Source: Tenericutes bacterium RIFOXYA12_FULL_35_10 (GTDB lineage: Bacteria; Bacillota_I; Bacilli_A; Acholeplasmatales; Acholeplasmataceae). Taken from it: a DNA stretch of 47,951 bases. The notes beneath the pieces are model-generated. The model searched no databases. It was not told where the DNA came from and saw only the letters and a list, made by a program, of their open reading frames with translations. The DNA lies in contig MIDA01000018.1 of assembly GCA_001830045.1 (NCBI GenBank), positions 3,747 through 51,697 on the forward strand. The letters run 5' to 3'. Below are positions 32,879 to 42,359 of this stretch, piece after piece (within the stretch, counting starts at the first letter, position 1; each line of letters starts with the position of its first letter). The translations under genes and the position numbers were made by a program.

Positions 32879-34738
32879 ATGCCTGTTAATAATAACAAAA
32901 AATTTACAAACAAAAAACCTGATAACAGAAGACCACCACAACATGTAGCAAAACAACCGGTTGTAAAGAAAGAACAAAAGCCACAAGGTGAAAAAATTCT
33001 TGTTTACAAACCTGAAATGAATGTTTCACAAGTTGCTGAAGGTCTTGGATTATCAAATGCTGCGATGATTAAGCGTTTAATGCAACTCGGATTAATGGCA
33101 TCAGTGAATCAACTGATCGATCGTGATACGATTGAACTGATTGCACTTGATGAAGGTTACGAAGTGAAAGACGAAGTCATCACAGACGTAACACGTTATG
33201 ATGAAATGGAAATCGTTGATGATCCCAAATATATGGTTAAAAGACCACCGATTGTCACCGTGATGGGTCACGTTGACCATGGTAAAACAACGCTTTTAGA
33301 TGCTATACGTAAATCACGTGTCGTTGAAGGCGAAGCAGGTGGAATTACACAACATATTGGTGCTTACCAAGTCGTAAGAAATGGTGAAGCTATTACATTT
33401 ATTGATACACCAGGTCATGCTGCTTTTACTGAAATGAGAGCAAGAGGTGCTAAGGTTACCGATATCGTCGTTTTAGTCGTTGCAGGTGATGATGGGGTTA
33501 TGCCTCAAACATTAGAAGCTTTAGACCATGCAAAAGCAGCGAAAGTTCCAATTATCGTTGCTGTAAACAAAATGGATAAACAATCCGCTAACCCAGAACG
33601 TGTGATGACTGAATTAGCTGAAAGAGATTTACTCCCAGAAGCATGGGGCGGCAAAACGCCTTATGTAATGGTATCCGCATTAAAACGTCAAGGTATTGAT
33701 GAACTTCTTGATGTGATTCAACTGATTAGCGAAATTGATGAATTTAAAGCAAATCCAAAGAGATTAGCTAAAGGAACAGTCATTGAAGCGTCACTTGACA
33801 AAGGAAGAGGTCCTGTTGCAACACTGATTATTGAAACAGGTACACTTCATATCGGTGATTACATCGTTATCGGTAATACCTATGGTAAAGTCCGTACGAT
33901 GACAGATGATTTAAAGAAGCGTTATAATGAAGCCATTCCTTCTCAACCTATTGAAGTGACCGGGTTAAATGAAGTTCCACAAGCTGGTGACATCTTTATG
34001 GCGTTTACAGATGAAAGAATCACGAGAGATATCGCATTAGAACGTCAATCACGCCAAAGAGAAACTGAAGCGAAAATCATGAAGAAAGCTTCACTTGACA
34101 AGATGTTTGGCGAAATCGAATCCACTGAAAAAGAATTAAATATCATTATCAAAGGTGATGTTCAAGGATCGATTGAAGCACTTAAAAATTTACTAGAAAA
34201 AATCGATATTGATGGATTCCATGTCAATGTGGTTCGCTCCAGCGTTGGTGCAATCACCGAAAATGATGTAACTTTGGCGAACGCATCACATGCAATCATT
34301 ATTGGCTTTAACGTCAGACCTACTGCAGCAGTTAAGCAAGTTGCTGATCAACAAGGTGTTGAAATCCGTTTATACAATATTATCTATCGTATTCAAGAAG
34401 ATATTGAAGCAGCTCTAAAAGGTATGCTTGCACCAACATTTGAAGAAATCATTACAGGTCAAGCAGAAGTTAGATCTACGTTTAAGATTTCAAAAATTGG
34501 TACGATTGCAGGTTGTTATGTCACTGATGGTTTTATCAAGCGTGACGCTCTCGTTAGAGTCATCAGAGATGGTATCGTCGTTTATGAAGGCAAATTAGCA
34601 TCACTTAAACGTTTTAAAGATGATGCAAAAGAAGTTAAACAAGGATATGAATGTGGTCTTTCGATTGAAAACTTTAACGACATTAAAGATGGAGACATCA
34701 TCGAAGCATCACAGATGAAAGAAGTCGAGGTGGACTAA
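32879..34738 (+). CDS. infB: Translation initiation factor IF-2
   Basis: 619 residues, a short IF-2 with only about 40 lysine-rich residues before the IF2_N helical region (about 40-95). The GTPase domain has GHVDHGKTT (about 129-137), DTPGHAAF with the catalytic His, and NKMD; domains II, III and C2 follow, the last binding fMet-tRNA. Start ATG 32879 follows AAGGAAGTGA. No internal second start is obvious. It places initiator tRNA on the ribosome and joins the subunits. Confidence 0.97.
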   Translation: MPVNNNKKFTNKKPDNRRPPQHVAKQPVVKKEQKPQGEKILVYKPEMNVSQVAEGLGLSNAAMIKRLMQLGLMASVNQLIDRDTIELIALDEGYEVKDEVITDVTRYDEMEIVDDPKYMVKRPPIVTVMGHVDHGKTTLLDAIRKSRVVEGEAGGITQHIGAYQVVRNGEAITFIDTPGHAAFTEMRARGAKVTDIVVLVVAGDDGVMPQTLEALDHAKAAKVPIIVAVNKMDKQSANPERVMTELAERDLLPEAWGGKTPYVMVSALKRQGIDELLDVIQLISEIDEFKANPKRLAKGTVIEASLDKGRGPVATLIIETGTLHIGDYIVIGNTYGKVRTMTDDLKKRYNEAIPSQPIEVTGLNEVPQAGDIFMAFTDERITRDIALERQSRQRETEAKIMKKASLDKMFGEIESTEKELNIIIKGDVQGSIEALKNLLEKIDIDGFHVNVVRSSVGAITENDVTLANASHAIIIGFNVRPTAAVKQVADQQGVEIRLYNIIYRIQEDIEAALKGMLAPTFEEIITGQAEVRSTFKISKIGTIAGCYVTDGFIKRDALVRVIRDGIVVYEGKLASLKRFKDDAKEVKQGYECGLSIENFNDIKDGDIIEASQMKEVEVD

Positions 34739-34739
34739 C

Positions 34740-35081
34740 ATGTCAATTACCACTGACCGTTTAGCAAGCTTAATACAAAGAGAATTAGCTCCAATCGTCA
34801 ACACAGAAGTCAAAGATAAGAGTTTTGGTTACATCAACTTAACTGAGGTTAAAGTAACGAAAGACTTATCATTCGCTAATATTTATTACACGATTTTATC
34901 TGATGATCCTAAAGTCTTAGAACGCGCTAAAAATGCTATCGAAGATGCAAAGGTTTCCATTCGGATGGAACTTGCTAAAAAAATTAAAAACACACGTAAA
35001 ATTCCTGATCTTATTTTTAAGTACGATGAAGCATTAGCTTATGGCAATAAAATTGATCGTCTACTTAAGACAATAAAGTAA
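34740..35081 (+). CDS. rbfA: Ribosome-binding factor A
   Basis: 113 residues. A single KH-like domain with the family segments LASLIQRELAPIV, VTKDLSFANIYYTIL and KKIKNTRKIPDLIFKYDE. It helps mature the 5' end of 16S rRNA and aids cold adaptation. It starts one base after the infB stop, behind GAGGTGG, and closes the core operon; truB and ribF, often next, are absent here. Confidence 0.95.
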   Translation: MSITTDRLASLIQRELAPIVNTEVKDKSFGYINLTEVKVTKDLSFANIYYTILSDDPKVLERAKNAIEDAKVSIRMELAKKIKNTRKIPDLIFKYDEALAYGNKIDRLLKTIK

Positions 35082-35098
35082 CTTCGGTTACTTTTTTT
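35075..35098 (+). terminator. Terminator of the nusA-infB-rbfA operon
   Basis: Stem AAAGTAAC/GTTACTTT capped by a UUCG tetraloop, then TTTT. It overlaps the rbfA stop codon. Confidence 0.9.
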
Positions 35099-35110
35099 GT
35101 CTTTTAGTGA

Positions 35111-35119
35111 TGGTATAAT
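35111..35119 (+). promoter_or_regulatory. Extended -10 promoter of priA
   Basis: TG-G-TATAAT (TATAAT 35114-35119), 18 bases before the priA start. Confidence 0.55.
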
Positions 35120-35136
35120 AAGATAAGGTGAAGCCC

Positions 35137-37449
35137 ATGTTTGCAAAAGTTGTTATCGATATAAAGCATGAAGAAGTCAATCAACTCTACGATTATATCG
35201 TTCCTCAAACATTTGAGGATTTTTTGGTGCGTGGCATGCGTGTCATCGTTCCTTTTGGACACATGGAAAGACTTGGAGTTGTTGTCTCTCTTCATGAAAT
35301 CAGTGATACAGCAACCAAAGAGATCAAAGAAGTGTTGGATCTTATACCAACATTAGATGATGAAGCTTTCGCTATGCTTGATGTCATTTCAAAAGGTAGT
35401 CCTGAATTAATCTCAGCCCTCTACCAAACTGTCATTCCACCAGAACTTTTAGTGGGATACCAAAAAGTAGCTCGAATCATAGATGAAAACCACATTCCAG
35501 AAGATTTAAAACCTTTTTTTAGCAAACGAGGTATTTGGCGTTTAAAAGTGATGGATCATGTTTATTACCCCAGACTTAAACGTCTTAAAGATTTAGGACA
35601 CATATCCATTGAAACCGAAATTAAAGAGAAAAAAACAGAAAAATGGAAAACAGTTTATACATATAACCTTGATCATAACTATCCTAAAATGCATCTTTAT
35701 CCCATGATTGAAGATCTAAAGCATCACGAAAATTCAGTTGAAAAACAAGCGCTTTATGATATAGGTTTAACAGATTCTATGATAAAAACACTTGTTAAGC
35801 ATGGTGTTTTAATTGAAGAAAAAATAAGTGTCAAGCGTGAAATTGCACATGTCTATGATCAGTTGAATCGTCAATTTCAATTAACGTCAGAACAAAAAAA
35901 TGCGATTAATCAGATCAAATCAGTTAAAGACTATCATGTATTTTTGCTCAAGGGTGTCACTGGATCTGGTAAGACAGAAGTTTATGTCAATGTCATGGAA
36001 GATATCATTAAACATCAGGGTAAAGTTTTGATTTTAGTTCCTGAAATCCAATTGATTCCACAGATGGCACAATATCTCACATCGCGATTTGATAAGGTAG
36101 CAATCTATCACTCAGGCTTATCAAAGGGTGAGCGATATGACCAATATCAGATGATCATCAATAACGAAGCTGATGTTATTTTAGGTACGAGAAGTGCAAT
36201 ATTTCTACCGATCAAAAATTTAAAGATGATTATCATGGATGAAGAACATGATGAATCTTACATTCAAAAAGAAGGTGTCTATTATGATACAAAGACACTC
36301 GTTTTAGCAAAAGCTTCTTATCATAACATCCCTGTTATATTAGGTTCTGCAACACCCTCTGTAACATCCATTTATTATGCAGAACAAAACATGTATACTT
36401 TGGTCGAATTAACTAAACGACCTAAAGGATTACCCATGCCTAAACTATCATATGTTGATATGAAAGAAGAGCTTAAAGCGAAACATTACGCGATTTTCTC
36501 TAGACCTCTTATACAAGGGATTGAAGATCGACTTCAGAAAAAAGAACAAGTGATTTTATTTTTAAACCGAAAAGGTTACGCTCCATTTGTGATGTGTAGA
36601 GCGTGTGGTGATGTACCTAAGTGCCCGCATTGTGATGTTTCACTTGCCTTTTATAAAGATAAAAAAATTATTAAGTGCCCTTACTGTGGTTTTGAACAAC
36701 CTTTTGAACAGACGTGTTCAGTATGTAAGGAACCTAAAATGAAAGAAGTTGGGGTTGGCATTGAATATGTCGAGGAACAACTCAAAAAAACATTTCCTAA
36801 AGCAAGAGTTTTACGTATGGATAAACAAGAAATTAGAACCAAGCATGCGCATGAACTGATTTGGAATGAATTTAGGGAAGAGGAAGCAGATATTTTAATT
36901 GGAACACAGATGGTCACCAAAGGTCTAGATTTTCCTAAAGTGACATTGGTGGGTGTTTTGATTGCGGATATGTTACTTAAAGTTCCCTCTTATCAAGCAA
37001 CAGAAAAAACGTTTATGATGCTAAAACAAGTTACAGGAAGATCTGGAAGATTACTACACGGTGAAGCCATTATACAAGGTTATGATTTAGGTCATTTCGC
37101 GATTCAAACTGTAGATCAAGATGACTCAACCTTCTATAAAGAAGCATTATTACAACGTAAAATGTTAGGTTATCCTCCCTTTACTCAGACATCACAACTC
37201 CTATTTTCAGGCAGTAGTTTTTTAAAAACGTATCAGAAAGCATTTTTAATGAAAAAAGAAGTTGAAAAACTTGGATTTACCGTTTTAGGTCCTGCACAAG
37301 CGATGATTAAAAAGATAAAAGATCAGTATCGTTTTACCTTAACACTCAAATATAAAGAAAAACCCTTAGAAAACTTATTCTCGCTCATTAATCGTTTTAA
37401 AACGGATGACATGGAAATCAAGTTTCTTCCAACACTCGATTTATGGTAG
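35137..37449 (+). CDS. priA: Primosomal helicase PriA
   Basis: 770 residues. An N-terminal DNA-binding region (about 1-250) is followed by a DEAH-type helicase: Walker A GVTGSGKTE (about 275) and DEEHDESY in motif II. The zinc module has eight cysteines (CRACGDVPKCPHC and CPYCGF...CSVCKEP, about 488-540). PriA restarts stalled replication forks by loading the primosome. ATG 35137 after AAGGTG is preferred to the GTG at 35128. The gene is followed closely by fmt, as in the priA-def-fmt order of many Bacillota, but def is missing here. Confidence 0.96.
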   Translation: MFAKVVIDIKHEEVNQLYDYIVPQTFEDFLVRGMRVIVPFGHMERLGVVVSLHEISDTATKEIKEVLDLIPTLDDEAFAMLDVISKGSPELISALYQTVIPPELLVGYQKVARIIDENHIPEDLKPFFSKRGIWRLKVMDHVYYPRLKRLKDLGHISIETEIKEKKTEKWKTVYTYNLDHNYPKMHLYPMIEDLKHHENSVEKQALYDIGLTDSMIKTLVKHGVLIEEKISVKREIAHVYDQLNRQFQLTSEQKNAINQIKSVKDYHVFLLKGVTGSGKTEVYVNVMEDIIKHQGKVLILVPEIQLIPQMAQYLTSRFDKVAIYHSGLSKGERYDQYQMIINNEADVILGTRSAIFLPIKNLKMIIMDEEHDESYIQKEGVYYDTKTLVLAKASYHNIPVILGSATPSVTSIYYAEQNMYTLVELTKRPKGLPMPKLSYVDMKEELKAKHYAIFSRPLIQGIEDRLQKKEQVILFLNRKGYAPFVMCRACGDVPKCPHCDVSLAFYKDKKIIKCPYCGFEQPFEQTCSVCKEPKMKEVGVGIEYVEEQLKKTFPKARVLRMDKQEIRTKHAHELIWNEFREEEADILIGTQMVTKGLDFPKVTLVGVLIADMLLKVPSYQATEKTFMMLKQVTGRSGRLLHGEAIIQGYDLGHFAIQTVDQDDSTFYKEALLQRKMLGYPPFTQTSQLLFSGSSFLKTYQKAFLMKKEVEKLGFTVLGPAQAMIKKIKDQYRFTLTLKYKEKPLENLFSLINRFKTDDMEIKFLPTLDLW

Positions 37450-37457
37450 GTGAAAAA

Positions 37458-38399
37458 ATGAAAATCGTATTTATGGGAACACCCCAATTTGCAGTACCGA
37501 TATTAGAAATGCTTTACAAAGAGCATGATGTTTTATTAGTCATTACACAGCCTGACAAACCAGTAGGTAGAAAACGTGTATTAAAAGCTTCACCCGTCAA
37601 AGAAAAAGCCTTAGAATTAGGTTTAAGTGTTTATCAACCGATCAAGTTAAAGGAAGCCTATCAAGATGTTATTGACCTACATCCAGACTTAATTATTACA
37701 GCTGCCTATGGTCAGATGTTACCACGTGAACTTCTAGATGAGATAAAAGCCATCAATGTTCATGGATCTCTACTTCCAGCATACCGTGGAGGAGCACCTA
37801 TTCAATATGCCCTCTTTGATGGTCTCAAAGAAACAGGTGTAACCATCATGTATATGGCATTTAAAATGGATTCAGGAGATATCATCAAACAACAAACATG
37901 TGCGATTGAAGATGATGATCATTATCAATCACTTTCAACTAAACTATCTCACATAGGAACCTCACTTTTAAAAGATGTTTTAAAAACATACAATCCTAAG
38001 AAAACGAAATCATATCCACAAGATGTTTCTAAAGTTACGTTTGCATACACATTAAAACCAGAAGATGAAATATTATCATTTCATCAACCATCAGATCAGA
38101 TCATTAACCGTATCAGAGGTTTATCACCTGAACCAGGTGCCACTGCATATCTTGAAAACACACATCTTAAGTTCTTTCGTGCTCAAAAAAGTGATATAAT
38201 AGACGATATAGCTGTACCAGGAACCATCCTATCACTTAAAAAAAGATTAACGATTAAAACCCTAGATGGCGCTATTGATATCTTAGAGATTCAAGCACCA
38301 GGCAAAAAAATGATGGGTATTAAAGATTTTTTAAATGGACAGCAAATCATAAATGAAGGCGATGTCTTCAAAGAAGGGAGCATTTCACATGGGAGATAA
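37458..38399 (+). CDS. fmt: Methionyl-tRNA formyltransferase
   Basis: 313 residues. The N-terminal formyltransferase domain has MGTPQFAVPIL, the catalytic NVHGSLLPAYRGGAPIQ (Asn and His) and the MDSGDII segment with Asp; the C-terminal OB-like domain starts at about 205. It formylates initiator Met-tRNA with 10-formyl-THF. ATG 37458 has AGGTGA upstream; the frame opens at 37443, which overlaps priA. It overlaps the pgpA-like gene by 11 bases. Confidence 0.96.
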   Translation: MKIVFMGTPQFAVPILEMLYKEHDVLLVITQPDKPVGRKRVLKASPVKEKALELGLSVYQPIKLKEAYQDVIDLHPDLIITAAYGQMLPRELLDEIKAINVHGSLLPAYRGGAPIQYALFDGLKETGVTIMYMAFKMDSGDIIKQQTCAIEDDDHYQSLSTKLSHIGTSLLKDVLKTYNPKKTKSYPQDVSKVTFAYTLKPEDEILSFHQPSDQIINRIRGLSPEPGATAYLENTHLKFFRAQKSDIIDDIAVPGTILSLKKRLTIKTLDGAIDILEIQAPGKKMMGIKDFLNGQQIINEGDVFKEGSISHGR

Positions 38400-38964
38400 A
38401 GACTCTAAGAAGAAGATTATTTACACAAGACAAGAAATGTTTGAATTAAACAAAAAGATTTTACAAAAACGTGGTGTTTCAATCGATGCCATAGCTGAGA
38501 TCAGTTATAAACAGCAATCACGTTACTCAGACAATGTTTCAAGAGAATTATGTGTTGAATCCGTTGAAAAGATTTTATCCTTACGTGATGTTTTTCACCA
38601 CGTTCAACTTGCATGTGAAATTGACCGTTTAGCAGAAGAAAAAATGTTTCAAGGACCGATTCAAGAAATCATATATCAAGATTTAGGTTTATTTGGTATT
38701 GATGAAACGATGGGTTTAGATGTATCTGGTTTATATGGAACCATCGGTCAAACCAATTTTGGTGATATCGATGTGAATAAACATGGTATCGTTAAACGTT
38801 TAAATGATGCAGGTAAGGAAGATGGCATTTGTCATACATTCTTAGATGATATCGTTGGTGCGATTGCAGCAGCAGCATCAACACGTGTAGCACAAGTCTT
38901 AAATGAAGAAATCGCACACGAAGAAGTTGGCGTTAAACGTTTTAGTATTTTTGATCTCGAATAA
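38389..38964 (+). CDS. Phosphatidylglycerophosphatase A family protein (YutG-like)
   Basis: 191 residues. The pattern QKRGVSIDAIAEISYKQQ..., GLYGTIGQTNFGDIDVNKHG and HTFLDDIVGAIAAAASTR is that of the YutG/PgpA (COG1267) group in Bacillota. PgpA enzymes remove the terminal phosphate of phosphatidylglycerophosphate to give phosphatidylglycerol. YutG-type proteins lack clear membrane helices and their lipid activity is less certain. ATG 38389 overlaps the end of fmt; GGGAG lies 10 bases upstream. Confidence 0.82.
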   Translation: MGDKDSKKKIIYTRQEMFELNKKILQKRGVSIDAIAEISYKQQSRYSDNVSRELCVESVEKILSLRDVFHHVQLACEIDRLAEEKMFQGPIQEIIYQDLGLFGIDETMGLDVSGLYGTIGQTNFGDIDVNKHGIVKRLNDAGKEDGICHTFLDDIVGAIAAAASTRVAQVLNEEIAHEEVGVKRFSIFDLE

Positions 38965-38975
38965 AGGATGATTGT

Positions 38976-40283
38976 GTGAAGAAAAGATTGAAAGATAAAA
39001 TGAATGTCAAAGTACTTGGCAAAGGGATATTTGCAAAGTATTTTGGGTTTGAACAAGGCGTCGATATCACCGATGATGTTGCCGTTCTTTTTCGTCGTAA
39101 TGTTGTCATAAAAAATATTGTCTTTGTTTCAAACCTCATGTACTCGATCATTTTATTCGTCTTATCACTTTCTACACAAGATCAGGTCAGTGACTGGATT
39201 GTGACATTCATCGCATTCCCACTCACGTATGTGATCAATAAATTTTTGAAAAAACTGATCAACATGGATCCACATGATAAAACGAAACAAGCTGTAGCCA
39301 TGTATGTCTCTGCATTTTATATTTTCTTTTCATCCATTTTAATTTATGCAAGACTTTATCAAAAAGAATATTTTGAAACAGCTGCCTATATTTTAATGTA
39401 TTATGCGATTGTCGTTATATCGCTTTATCAAGAGCGTAAACTTCTATCTTCATCATTTCAAGGGTTACTCGCATTACTCACAGTGATTCACTTCATATGG
39501 ACCTATAACATTCAACAATTAGTTGATGGTGAAACGATTGTAGAGTTCTTACCACGATTTGTAACACTTCCTGAATTTGGAGATATTTTACTTAGAACAC
39601 TCTTGTTTATTTTATTCTATTTCGTTGTTTATGCGATTGTCTCAATGGGTCAATATATGCAAGAAGAACGTAAAAAAGAATTGATTAAACGAAGACAAGT
39701 ACAAGGTGATTTCTCACATATCGTTGGTGACTTATTCTCTGTCGTTTTCTCAAGTTCTTATTCATTGATGGATAAACGTCATGCATCGCAAGTTCAACTG
39801 ATGAGTGAAAAACTGGCAGATTATTATGGTTTATCCTTCGAAAAAATCAAAGATTTAAATCAATATGCTTTAATTCATCTTCAGTACAATGAAATCAAAA
39901 ACATGTTAAATGACATGAATGCATTTAGTGAACAATCTTATGATGTCTTAAAGGAAAAAACAGAACTAGGTTCTAAAATAGCGAAGCGTATGCAACTCGC
40001 TCAAAAATGTGAAGATATCGCAAGAGCACATATCGAAGATACTGCAAATGAAAAGTTCTTAAAAGAGATGTTACTGATTCAACCAGAAATAGAATCTCAA
40101 ATCATCTTATTATCAGACTTATATATCACCATGCGTGGACCAAAATCATACAAAAGACCGATGGCACATTCGATTGTATTCAAAGCATTTCAAACCGATT
40201 TAGGAACCTATTTTGATCACGATCTTAAAGAACGTTTCTTAAAGTTTCACGATGAGTTTGCTGAAATGTATAACAATTTCTAA
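38976..40283 (+). CDS. Membrane protein with degenerate HD-GYP-like domain
   Basis: 435 residues from GTG 38976, with AAAGGATG upstream; ATG 39000 is the alternative. About six membrane helices lie between residues 47 and 220. The cytoplasmic C-terminal part (about 240-435) has the outline of an HD-GYP phosphodiesterase: RHASQVQLMSEKLADYYGLS, then a place where HDIGK is expected but IHLQYNEIK is found, LSDLYITMRGPKSYKRP in place of VADxYDAxxxxRPYR, and FDHDLKERFL at the end. Loss of the HD pair argues against cyclic-di-GMP hydrolysis; a sensor or scaffold is possible. The gene is last in the priA cluster. Confidence 0.65.
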   Translation: MKKRLKDKMNVKVLGKGIFAKYFGFEQGVDITDDVAVLFRRNVVIKNIVFVSNLMYSIILFVLSLSTQDQVSDWIVTFIAFPLTYVINKFLKKLINMDPHDKTKQAVAMYVSAFYIFFSSILIYARLYQKEYFETAAYILMYYAIVVISLYQERKLLSSSFQGLLALLTVIHFIWTYNIQQLVDGETIVEFLPRFVTLPEFGDILLRTLLFILFYFVVYAIVSMGQYMQEERKKELIKRRQVQGDFSHIVGDLFSVVFSSSYSLMDKRHASQVQLMSEKLADYYGLSFEKIKDLNQYALIHLQYNEIKNMLNDMNAFSEQSYDVLKEKTELGSKIAKRMQLAQKCEDIARAHIEDTANEKFLKEMLLIQPEIESQIILLSDLYITMRGPKSYKRPMAHSIVFKAFQTDLGTYFDHDLKERFLKFHDEFAEMYNNF

Positions 40284-40299
40284 AAAATAACCATTTTGG

Positions 40300-40328
40300 T
40301 TGACATTTTTTAGATCATCATGTAATAT
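40300..40328 (+). promoter_or_regulatory. Promoter of the SAM riboswitch-metK unit
   Basis: Consensus -35 TTGACA (40300-40305), a 17-base spacer, and -10 TAATAT (40323-40328). Transcription should start near 40335, about 20 bases before the aptamer. Confidence 0.8.
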
Positions 40329-40356
40329 GAATGAGGATTTTAAAATTTCATGTGTT

Positions 40357-40444
40357 TCACTTATTCAGAGCTACCGAGGCTAGTGACCGAAGACGTAGCA
40401 GCAACCTATTTAAATTAGGTGCTAAAGTACGAGGGGTTAAGTGA
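40357..40444 (+). promoter_or_regulatory. SAM riboswitch (S-box superfamily), compact variant
   Basis: P1 TCACTTA/TAAGTGA is perfect. P2 GCTAC/GTAGC is interrupted by a CGA/GAAGA kink-turn-like loop. The core AGCAACC ... GGTGCTAAA with P3 CCTA/TAGG is the S-box signature. The usual P4 hairpin between GGTGCTAAA and the 3' strand of P1 is missing or reduced to about 15 unpaired bases. The location directly before metK, with a terminator, supports SAM sensing. Confidence 0.8.
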
Positions 40445-40476
40445 CCCATCAATAAGGAAGAATTCCAGTATATATG

Positions 40477-40506
40477 GTGTTTCTCCTTGGAGAAGCACTT
40501 TTTTTT
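40477..40506 (+). terminator. Riboswitch-controlled terminator before metK
   Basis: Stem GTGTTTCTCC/GGAGAAGCAC (10 bp, one G-U), then a T8 run. The 3' strand of aptamer P1 contains AAGTG, complementary to CACTT at the foot of this stem, so aptamer and terminator folding can be linked. Confidence 0.85.
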
Positions 40507-40524
40507 GAAAGAGAGGACTTTAAG

Positions 40525-41676
40525 ATGAATTATAAACTTTTTAGCAGTGAATCAGTTACTGAAGGACATCCAGACAAAGTCGCAGATTATATTTCTGATG
40601 CTATATTAGATGCTGCCTTAGAACAAGACCCAGAATCACGTGTCGCTTGTGAAACCGCAGTGACCACAGACTATGCACTTCTTTTTGGTGAAATAACAAC
40701 GAAAGCAACCATTGATTTTGATCGCGTCGTCAGAGATGCCATTAAAGAAATTGGATACAATAAAAAAGAATACGGCTATAATGCAGAAGATGTTGTTGTT
40801 GATGTTAAAATTAAACCTCAATCACCAGACATTGCATTAGGCGTTGATGAAAAAGAAAATAAAGAACAAGGTGCTGGTGATCAGGGCTTGATGTTTGGAT
40901 ATGCAACCAATGAAACGATAACTTTAATGCCACTTCCGATTTATTTAGCACATCGTTTATCTGAACGCTTAAGCTACGTAAGAAAACTTAACATTATTGA
41001 AGGTCTTCGTCCTGATGGAAAAACTCAAGTGACTGTGGGATACAATGAAAAAAACCAACCCGCATTCATTCATACAGTGGTTTTATCGACACAACATGAT
41101 GAATCATGGGATCAAGAAGCATTGCACAATGAAATCAAAAAACATGTCATCGAACCTGTATTAAGAGGATATGATACAACTGAAACCATTTATCAAATTA
41201 ATCCAACAGGAAGATTTGTGATCGGTGGTCCACACGGTGATGCTGGATTAACTGGTCGTAAAATCATTGTTGATACGTATGGCGGTTATGCACGACATGG
41301 TGGTGGTGCATTCTCAGGAAAAGATGCATCAAAAGTTGACCGTAGTGCTGCCTATATGGCACGTTATATTGCAAAAAACATCGTTGGATCTGGGATTGCT
41401 GATCAATGTGAAATCCAGATTGCCTATGCCATTGGTTTAGCAAAGCCTGTATCGTTAAGAATTGATACATTTGGTACAGAAAAAGTTTCACTCGATATCA
41501 TTTATGAAACTGTACAAAAAAACTTTGATTTAAGACCAGCTTCCATTATTAAAACGCTTGAACTCAAACGTCCAATTTTCAAAAAAACATCAAATTATGG
41601 TCATTTTGGTCGTGAAGATGAAGCATTCACATGGGAAAAGCTAGATAAGATTGAATTATTCAGAAAACTAGTATAA
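40525..41676 (+). CDS. metK: S-adenosylmethionine synthetase
   Basis: 383 residues. It makes SAM from methionine and ATP. The ATP-binding EGHPDKVAD (about 12-20), the [12 protein letters not shown] hexapeptide region and the [19 protein letters not shown] loop are all conserved. ATG 40525 with AGAGGA upstream is chosen; an open frame from 40474 runs through the terminator and is not meaningful. Expression is expected to fall when SAM is plentiful, through the upstream riboswitch. Confidence 0.97.
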   Translation: MNYKLFSSESVTEGHPDKVADYISDAILDAALEQDPESRVACETAVTTDYALLFGEITTKATIDFDRVVRDAIKEIGYNKKEYGYNAEDVVVDVKIKPQSPDIALGVDEKENKEQGAGDQGLMFGYATNETITLMPLPIYLAHRLSERLSYVRKLNIIEGLRPDGKTQVTVGYNEKNQPAFIHTVVLSTQHDESWDQEALHNEIKKHVIEPVLRGYDTTETIYQINPTGRFVIGGPHGDAGLTGRKIIVDTYGGYARHGGGAFSGKDASKVDRSAAYMARYIAKNIVGSGIADQCEIQIAYAIGLAKPVSLRIDTFGTEKVSLDIIYETVQKNFDLRPASIIKTLELKRPIFKKTSNYGHFGREDEAFTWEKLDKIELFRKLV

Positions 41677-41748
41677 AATAGATAACAAAGCGAAATAATC
41701 GGTAAAAAATGAACGACGCATCCTAGTGTTTATACATCTTGTTTAAAG

Positions 41749-41754
41749 TTGACA
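41749..41754 (+). promoter_or_regulatory. Probable -35 box for the LemA-like gene
   Basis: A perfect TTGACA 49 bases before the start codon. The -10 is uncertain (TGTCTA at 17 bases, or TATAGT at 21). Confidence 0.35.
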
Positions 41755-41802
41755 ATTTATCGAGATTCATGTGTCTATAGTGCTCTTGAAGGGAGACATC
41801 AT

Positions 41803-42345
41803 ATGCCTGAACTCATTATAAGTATATCCTTAGGATTAGTGATTTTGTTAGTCTTAGGTTTTGGGATTTCAACAAAACAAAGTTTTAACAAAATGATGAT
41901 CAAAATTGAACTTTCTGAACTTGAACTCGATCGTATTTTATCGGTACAAAGAGATGTTTTAGTAGAAATGATTAAAGAGATTTTAATACATCAAGAAATC
42001 CCTGAATCTAACATTCAAACACTTACAATTTTAGATAAAGTTGAACATCAATCATCCATGGTTGATCGTCAAATATATACGTTAAAAATGACAGACATCA
42101 TGGATGTTATACATGCTTATATTGAAAAAAATAAGGCAATTTTAGATCATCAAAAAGTGACTGAACTTCACGAATCTCTTCTAGAATCACATGAACAACT
42201 TAAAGCGGCTAGACGTCAGTATAATGCACATGTGTCCTATTATAATCAAAAAGTTATTGTTTTTCCATCAAGCCTAATTGCACAGTGGAATAAGTTTTAT
42301 AAACGTCCTTTTTTCGAAGTTGACACACTAAAAAAAGAAGAATAA
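41803..42345 (+). CDS. LemA-family membrane protein
   Basis: 180 residues. One N-terminal membrane helix (about 3-22) and a long helical bundle follow. The end has the LemA signature: ARRQYNAHVSYYNQKV, FPSSLIA, and a PFFEVD close. LemA proteins are widespread, anchored by the N-terminal helix, with no agreed function. ATG 41803 follows GAAGGGAG. The gene has its own terminator. Confidence 0.85.
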   Translation: MPELIISISLGLVILLVLGFGISTKQSFNKMMIKIELSELELDRILSVQRDVLVEMIKEILIHQEIPESNIQTLTILDKVEHQSSMVDRQIYTLKMTDIMDVIHAYIEKNKAILDHQKVTELHESLLESHEQLKAARRQYNAHVSYYNQKVIVFPSSLIAQWNKFYKRPFFEVDTLKKEE

Positions 42346-42359
42346 GTAAAAACGCATGG

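Noticed and set aside
40474-40524. Upstream extension of metK
   Set aside because: It translates the riboswitch terminator hairpin; MetK homologues begin near [14 protein letters not shown].
41677-41802. Possible small RNA or extra gene between metK and the LemA gene
   Set aside because: Only a -35-like TTGACA and no convincing hairpin or open frame; also no clear metK terminator could be drawn.
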